This document shows positions 58,401 through 64,000 of a stretch of 64,000 bases of DNA, piece by piece. The notes under the pieces are model-generated. The model was given only the letters and a program-made list of their open reading frames with translations, was not told the DNA's origin and made no database searches. Made by a program: the position numbers and the translations under genes. This DNA comes from Undaria pinnatifida. Taxonomy: Eukaryota > Sar > Phaeophyceae > Laminariales > Alariaceae. The stretch lies in assembly GCA_012845835.1 (NCBI GenBank), contig JABAKD010000006.1, positions 11,919,166-11,983,165 on the forward strand, read 5' to 3'. Within the stretch, counting starts at the first letter, position 1. Each line of letters begins with the position of its first letter.

Positions 58401-61102
58401 ACGGGGATCTTCGAAAGTAATTGGTGGCAATGAGGCGTGACCTCAAGGCAATATTGTTGCGTTGGGTTGGGTTGGGTTGGGTTGGGTTGGGTTGGGTTGG
58501 GTTGGGTTGGGTTGGGTCGGGTTGGGTTGGGTTGGGTTGGGTTGGGTTGAGTTGGGTTGGGTTGAGTTGGGTTGGGTTGGGTTGGGTTGGGTTGGGTTGG
58601 GTTGGGTTGGGTTGGGTTGGGTTGGGTTAAGTTGGGTTGGGTTGGGTTGGGTTGAGTCGGGTTGGGTTGGGTCGGGTTGGGTTGGTTTGGGACTTTCCTG
58701 CTTCCCACCAACGCACACAGTTAGCGACACTTGCAAATATCCACCAGAGCGAGTTCCTAGCGAGAGCTACAAGCTCCATACAAGTGTTTTTCGCGTTAGT
58801 TGACCTTACGCCGGCAGCTAACATCAGCTTCTTTAAGAATATACTTGCTTTTTTGCGTCTGAAATATGTAACTCGTTCGTAGGGTCGGCTTGATTCGTGC
58901 AACACATACCTTTTGAGGGATGCTGATGTAGCACTGACTCTATTTGCGAGTGATAGTTCGGCGTATTAACAGCAGTATCGGTGTCATGACAGCAATTGTC
59001 GTTGTGGTGTATGTTGCAATAGCCTGTAAACTATAAACTGTACCATGTAAAACATAGCGGGGAGGGGCAAGGGGGTGGGAACGGTGCTTTATTACGATCT
59101 CTACCCACAATCCAAGCCCGGAAGGAAAAACGCAGTGAAAAATGCAGCTATGATGCAAAAGGGCTACGGGATGTACAGCAGCCCGTGTCGCTCGACCGTT
59201 AATCCCAACGCTGTCTGCCCCGCCCCGCCTTGACCCCCCCCCCGCCCGCCCTCCCCTACCACCCCCCCCCGCCTTCTCCCTCCCGCTCCTCGTCCCCTGC
59301 TATTTATTCGCTAAACAGCAGGGCGATAACTGGGGGGCACTATGGTCCGGCGGGAGGAGTGGAAAGGTCTCTTCGCGATACGGTGCGCCAAGTGCTGCTG
59401 TCCGATGTTGTGCGAATGGACGGCTCGCTCAACGGGACGAGGGGCGCGGGCAGCGACGCGTGGAGGGTGATGGTGCTAGATGCCCGGGCTACTCGAGTGA
59501 TTTCTTCGGTGGTGGGCATGTATGACATCATGGAGGGACATGTCACTGTCGTGGAGGATCTGCACAAGGTGTGGCACTGTCGAGTACCAGCATGAGAAGT
59601 TGTATGACTGAGTATGGTCGAGTACCAGTATGAGTACCTGTTTGCTGTAGGTGATGCAGTACGATAAAGCAGATCCCAATATGCTTGTATAGCAGTATTG
59701 CTGTCGAGTAACAGTATGAGTAGCTGTTATGCCTGTCCATCGTATTGTCGAGTACCGGTGCGAGTATCTGTATGCCTATATGCAGCATTTGTGGCGTATG
59801 ATGCCAGCATGAGTACCTCCATGCCTGTACGTAGCATTGTCGAGTGCAAGTGAGATTATCTGTATGTCGGTGCGTGGTATTATCGAGAACCTTAGATATT
59901 AAGCTACGGGCCTGTACGTAGCAGTGTCGTGTAACATTACGAGTACCTCTATGCCTGTACGTAGGATTGTCGACCATATGAGTACCTGTATGCCTGCGGG
60001 TGATACAGTGTGATGCCAATCTCCCACACTCAATGTGTACCCTCAACACCGGTCTTGTGGCATTTGTTGTAAAAAGCAACAGCGCTAGCTGCTAGCCTGA
60101 CAGCTACGGTAGTGCGTTGTGCTCGTGGGGTCGGTTGTCTCTGCTCTAACGGGTGCTCGTCCTGCTGCACAACGAGTGCTTTGCTTGGTACTTCCTACAA
60201 AGGGCTAGATCGCGCTATTGAGACCTGCATACATGCCTTCCTCTCTCCACAACACCTAGATTATCAAGTGTTTAATTTAAAATTGGCGCCAACAAAATAG
60301 GGGCTCCTTGCCACGCTCGCATGCCCGAATCTCTCATCTGTCCCTCCCAACCACCTGGGCTCTCCGAAGACGAACGAACACGTTTGAGCAGGCGTCCCTG
60401 TGAAGTTGTGGATGAATCTTGTTCCTACTAAAGTCATGTCGCTGGTGAAATTCCTCCCGAGTGTATACTGTGTTCGTAGGGACTTTTACTTACGTAGAAA
60501 TTGACTATAGCGGAAAGCGCGAGAGCACCAGTTACCAGAATTCGATGCAAATCGAAGAGCATAAAAAGCTGATAACAAATGGATGCTGAACCCTATGCGC
60601 GATATCAATGAAGGCACGTACCGCGGGGCAAAGGGAAGACATCTGTGACAAGTCCAGAAGGTCTCTGAGCGTAAAACCTACGATTGGGGCTGGAAAGTGA
60701 AAGTTATGACAACAAAAGAAAAAAATGCAGCAGCACAGCAGCATGCACCGACAGGGTTGGGTTGGCATGGGTTGGCTTGGGTTGGCTTGGGTTGGCTTGG
60801 GCTGGCTTGACGACAGTGACAAGTATCTACCCGATCGAGTTCCTAGCGAGAGCTATAGTATCTTACCTGGTGAATTCTTTCACTTTGTTCCACAGGCCCG
60901 GCAGCCGTTTCCAGAGATGGAAGGCGTTTACGTGGTGTCGCCAACCGCCGATGCTGTGGACGCGATAAAGCGGGACTTCAAGTCTCCGTCTGAGGCGTTG
61001 TACTGCAGCGTGCATCTCTTCTTCTTGGAAAGGGTGCCCGCCGACCTTCTCCAGTCCATCAAGCAGTGCCGCACGCTCGTCTCCAGGATCAAAAGTTTCA
61101 AG
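55494..61102 (+). CDS. SEC1: Sec1/Munc18 (SM) family protein, first three exons, runs off the window
   Basis: Exons 55494-55795, 59367-59568 and 60896-61102, joined in phases 2 and 0 with donors GTAAGT, GTGTGG and GTGAGT. Known role: SM proteins bind syntaxins and assembled SNAREs to drive membrane fusion; Sec1 types act in exocytosis. Exon 2 gives SLRDTVRQVLLSDVVRMDG, then WRVMVLDARATRVISSVVGM and VTVVEDLHK. Exon 3 gives RQPFPEMEGVYVVSPTADAV, then HLFFLERVPADLL and SRIKSFK. Order and spacing match domain 1 of Sec1/Munc18 (VxDxx..SxxxMxDI, VEDIxKRRxPLPxxxAxYxI). Exon 1 encodes about 100 residues rich in Ser, Pro, Arg and Lys that typical SM proteins lack; its ATG sits in a good context (AGCATGGC). 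About 400 residues (the rest of the protein) must lie beyond 64,000, as no further SM exon is visible after 61,102. A shorter form starting inside the exon-2 open frame (from 59230) is a less likely alternative. Confidence 0.82.
56620..56715 (-). mobile_element. tRNA-derived SINE-like unit, copy 2
   Basis: On the minus strand the sequence has GGTGGTCTAGGGGTTACCC and then GAGTTCGATTCCC, the A and B boxes of a tRNA-like promoter. Its order matches 4301-4390, with an extra TTAATAG inserted between the boxes. Stems do not close into a tRNA. Confidence 0.55.
56734..57464 (-). mobile_element. MITE with CAGGCTGGTTCA terminal inverted repeats, copy 2
   Basis: This 731-bp unit is the same element as 8925-9662, inverted. 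Its ends are GAGGCTGGTTCAAGTT and AACTTGAACCAGCCTG, again flanked by TA. The interior aligns throughout, including the A/T-run followed by GCCGAAAA. It sits 20 bp from a SINE-like unit. Confidence 0.75.
57820..58180 (+). repeat. Dispersed repeat B, copy 4 (inside SEC1 intron 1)
   Basis: Matches the family boxes from ACCCCAGCTGTGAGATCG to CAAGTCGTATAACCGGTG. It lies between SEC1 exons 1 and 2. Confidence 0.7.
58455..58785 (+). repeat. Pentanucleotide (GGGTT)n array joined to repeat C core
   Basis: About 45 copies of GGGTT, with scattered GGGTC/GAGTT variants, run from 58,455 to 58,690. They pass into GGGACTTTCCTGCTTCCCACC and the GAGTTCCTAGCGAGAGCTAC core. The array lies in SEC1 intron 1 and creates spurious long frames on both strands. 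Confidence 0.85.
59570..60015 (+). repeat. Minisatellite directly after SEC1 exon 2
   Basis: About nine irregular units of 45-55 bp with TATTGTCGAGTACC and GAGTACCTGTATGCCTGTACG. The array begins a few bases beyond the exon 2 donor. Confidence 0.7.
60575..60725 (+). repeat. Dispersed repeat E (SEC1 intron 2)
   Basis: Contains GATGCTGAACCCTATGCGCG, ATGAAGGCACGTACCGCGG and GGGAAGACATCTGTGAC, then GGGGCTGGAAAG. Confidence 0.5.
60750..60862 (+). repeat. GGGTTGGCTT array joined to repeat C core
   Basis: A short pentamer-derived array (GGGTTGGCTT repeated) is followed by GACGACAGTGACAAGTATC and GAGTTCCTAGCGAGAGCTAT. It ends about 35 bp before SEC1 exon 3. Confidence 0.65.
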
Positions 61103-61454
61103 GTGAGTTGTTGTACCCCTCTGTTTGGTACCCAAGGATATAGAACGCGTTGCGTGCCACAAAAGCACCAGTCAGATACAAAAAAGGGGTAACCCTGCAA
61201 GTTTCGGCGAGGAAGTATCTGTACAACTGCATCTCGACCTAATACCTAGTAGTCGTCGTATACTCGGCTATTTCACAGCTCTAGTATCTAGAGGTGCGCC
61301 AACAGGCAGAGCAATTGTGCAGCTTAAGAGGGTCTAGCGGCAGGGGAGCCTTTACGATCAGATCACTGGATGGCCACGTCATCTCCTGGCGCAAGCAATT
61401 GTCACCCCCTTTTGGGTCCCTTTGATAGCGCCCAACGCGTGATAATGGCGATTT

Positions 61455-61600
61455 TGTCAAGGCATCTAGGAAGAAGCAGCACCAGTACGGGCATCATTAT
61501 GCTGCGCGCGTGTCGCACAGCCTATTACGTCGGTGCTCGGACACATCCCCCGCCCTACGAACAGCCTGGGTTGCGTCATGTGACCGATGCACTTTCATTT
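61455..61600 (+). repeat. Dispersed repeat G, copy 2
   Basis: CTAGGAAGAAGCAGCACCAG, then ATCATTATGCTGCGCGCGTGT, paralleling 12,235-12,290. Confidence 0.4.
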
Positions 61601-62859
61601 CGACAGTGTTTCCTTCTCAAGTCCGAAAACGGTTGAAGCAGCTTGCACAGCAGGTATTCTATACCTGGTACTTGCCTTTGGTGGGATACACTATATTCTA
61701 TAGCTTTGCTTGGACTTGCGACAGACATGCCTCCGCACCTCTAAGTTACAGTTACATTGCTCTATCAACCATTTCGGGGTCCATGTTCTGAGATATAGCG
61801 ATATAGCGATACAATAAATTGGAAGGGTGGTGCGTTGTAGTATGCGCGTGCATCGGACGATGGTGTGAAGATACTTCGTGTGGACGCAGGGTGTCGGTGC
61901 TGGGTAGGTCGCCCTCCTCCATGGCTCATGACCTCCCGTTTCTCCATTGTTCGTCCATGGCCCAAAACACCACACAAGACCAGATGCCGTAAGCTATGAA
62001 GCAGTCTGTCTGATTCGAGGTGCGATGCTTTCACCACGGGGTATGGACTATACTCTACGACCTGGTATAGTCTATACTCGATCATCTATACTCTATACTT
62101 GGAAACCATCCAAGAAAGCTTTGATATGGCATAACCTACACTTCATGGGGGTACTGACATGATGACGTGTTCTATCTTGTCGATGGCTTGGTCATCTACA
62201 GAGGGCACTCCATAACAATACATAATAATACATAACAATGCTGGATGCTACGCGCGTATCTTCCATCTACGATGTATTGAATCCACTGTTCATAACATTG
62301 GAGTCCGACATAGTCTGTATACATTAGTACTGGTACACCGTATACAAATATAAGTGTTGATAGTATTGGAGTTTGACATAGTCTGAATGCAGCAGTAATA
62401 ATATAAAAAGTAATACTCGTATTTTTTGTAATGATAGCAAGAATACCAAGGGCTCCGCATGGGTGCCGGCGTCGCCTGCACGCATGCCTTGGATCGTCCA
62501 AAACACTGTAATGTTTGTGTCTTGATGTATCTGTTTGCACTCTCGCAGGATCAAGTATACACCACACATGTATATAGTAGCTGGTAAGTGTTTCGCGTGC
62601 GAAGGGTTGTAGTAAGGTGAATACATTGCCATAGATATACAGGATAAAGGAAAACTTTTCATAGAGTGAAGACAATTAGACGTGCAGTGGACGACCAAAT
62701 AGTAAGTGTTTTGGGATGACGGGACTCAGTCTCACCTATCAGTTGTCACACTCGTTGCTGATACTAAGTTTCTTCATAATTCTCAACTCTCAAGACCCGT
62801 TCCGTTTATCGGTCTCATTAACCATTACAGTTTCTCACTCTTGCTTATTTCTGACATTT

Positions 62860-63160
62860 CGGTTGTCAATCTCATTTTCAGATATTTTTCAGTATATTTC
62901 TCAGACGCTTTATCAGCGTCGTTTCTGAGGTTCCTCTATCAGCGTTATCAGCGTCAGTTCCCAGACTCAATTCTGAGGCTTTTGTGTCAGCCTCATTCAT
63001 GTGCAGAACGTCTTCTAGTTTCTCAGACGGTTATATTCATAACATGCTGATAGTGTTCAGTTCCCAGCCTCATTTACCTGAAATTTATTAGCCTCGCTTC
63101 TCTACGCTCGTTTTTGTGAGCAGTCTCAGGTCTCAGACTCACTTCTGAAACTGTTCACCA
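62860..63160 (+). repeat. Irregular repeat of CAGCGT / TCTCAGAC words
   Basis: TATCAGCGTCGTTTCTGAGG, TTATCAGCGTCAGTTCCCAG and related phrases recur with TTCTCAGACG. It explains the 114-codon open frame here. Confidence 0.5.
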
Positions 63161-63186
63161 GTCTCTTTTTGAGTACTGTGTATGAG

Positions 63187-63375
63187 TTATTCCGGAAGAT
63201 TAATCCGTTGAGCCAGCCCATGGTCTAAGTGCGAGATTAATTGTACTCTATTAGTAACAATCCAACGACTTTGGGTAGTGTATTCATTGGTCGTCATTAC
63301 TTGAGGAACACCGTGGATGAGAAATACTTTGGCTGAACAATGCCTGCCCCATCGTAGAGCCGGAGCAGTATTCAA
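63187..63375 (-). pseudogene. Possible integrase-like fragment
   Basis: Minus strand reads CSAKVFLIHGVPQVMTTNEY, faintly like the Ty3/gypsy integrase core (FLxHGxPxxIVSDR). No DDE spacing can be confirmed. Very weak. Confidence 0.2.
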
Positions 63376-63769
63376 TCAATCAATGCTCAAACACTGACAG
63401 TATCGCAGTGCCTACAGCCCCCCCCCCCCCCCGGTACGGTATGGATCTCTACCTGTTATTGTTTTCTCGAGGAGCGTCGTTTTTTTTGCGGTTTTATATT
63501 TAGTTCACCCGCTTCAAGTCGTGACAATGAGGAAAAAAAAGCTAGAGGCATACTGGCCACAACGTGGAAAGGGGGTCCACATTTTTTGGGGGTGGGGACA
63601 AAAACCCCGTTAAGCTACGGTATCGTACCGCACGTAAGGAAGCAATAGCCTTTCAGAAAGTTAGCCTATAGTTAACAAAATAGAACAAGAGAGTGTAGCC
63701 TATATAGGCATCTGCCTTCTACAGGAACTTGTAAGAAATCTAGTCCATTCTCGCCCCGACAAAAAAAGA

Positions 63770-63868
63770 TGCTAGCCTAGAGCCGGATTTCCGGGCCCTT
63801 GTGAGAGCCCCGACAAAAAAAAGATGTTAACCCTAGAGCCGGATTTCCGGGCCCTTGTGAGAGGGCCG
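63770..63868 (+). repeat. Tandem duplication of about 53 bp
   Basis: CTAGAGCCGGATTTCCGGGC then CCTTGTGAGAG(C/G)... occurs twice, each preceded by CCCCGACAAAAAAAGATG. Confidence 0.85.
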
Positions 63869-64000
63869 ATGCTGCTGTATGTGCTATACATTTGACGCTT
63901 TCCGCGTCTATGACGATTGATTTCGTGCCTGCTGCTTGGTAACACAGAGTCATCCAGTACAGCTCGGACCACATCATTATCAGTACGTGCTGCTGGTACG

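Larger units (their letters stand above)
61103..64000. other. Probably SEC1 intron 3 onward; no further exon seen
   Basis: I searched for the next Sec1 block (a NxEFxxxxSxxFxTD-like stretch) in all plus frames and found none. Only repeat G, tandem duplications and homopolymers are visible. Confidence 0.4.

Noticed and set aside
58334-58803. NPTQP-type repeat proteins on both strands
   Set aside because: Produced by the GGGTT pentamer array; real flanking codons or a start are missing.
1-64000. CRISPR array, bacterial operons, prophage or plasmid origin
   Set aside because: The tandem repeats have no regular unique spacers, and the genes are split by spliceosomal introns.

Overview
This window is nuclear DNA from an intron-rich, repeat-rich eukaryote. 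Long spliceosomal introns (GT-AG, 100 to about 5,700 bp), five genes in 64 kb, copia-type and LINE-type retroelement fragments, a MITE, tRNA-derived SINE-like units and many micro- and minisatellites all point that way. No bacterial operon, CRISPR array or rRNA is visible. A protist or alga (for example a brown-alga-like stramenopile) would fit, but the sequence does not prove the lineage. Nearly all long open frames are chance. The real genes were found by joining short conserved exons with matching splice phases.

Layout. 1-12,060: no firm gene; repeats, a trinucleotide satellite, a tRNA-like SINE and a 738-bp MITE with terminal inverted repeats. 12,061-17,964 (+): complete five-exon dynactin subunit p25 (DCTN5), with copia fragments in introns 1 and 4. 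17,965-22,858: no firm gene, dispersed repeats. 22,859-35,330 (-): complete ten-exon SOF1/DCAF13 gene (447 codons plus stop), a WD40 protein of ribosome biogenesis. 35,331-43,320: repeat field (two dispersed families, G-run tracts, microsatellites, a LINE remnant). 43,321-46,297 (-), possibly to about 47,690: the 3' exons of a small gene of uncertain family. 49,928-55,005 (-): a four-exon gene for an unrecognised 226-aa protein. 55,494 to beyond 61,102 (+): the first three exons of a Sec1/Munc18 exocytosis gene, head-to-head with the previous gene. 61,103-64,000: probably further SEC1 intron and repeats; the remaining SEC1 exons are not in the window.

The most striking feature is a pattern around the exons. 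At about a dozen exon borders the splice junction and the adjoining exon part have been copied into the neighbouring intron. Copies of an exon's 5' edge (with its acceptor) lie upstream, and copies of its 3' edge (with its donor) lie downstream. They decay in sequence and leave strings of decoy splice sites. This suggests that introns here grow by local tandem duplication across exon borders. A second genome-wide oddity is the very high density of short palindrome-like words such as TACCAGGTA/TACCTGGTA and CTATTAATAG.

The genes share no pathway: DCTN5 is cargo transport on microtubules, SOF1 is ribosome assembly and SEC1 is vesicle fusion. They read as ordinary housekeeping neighbours embedded in repeats.
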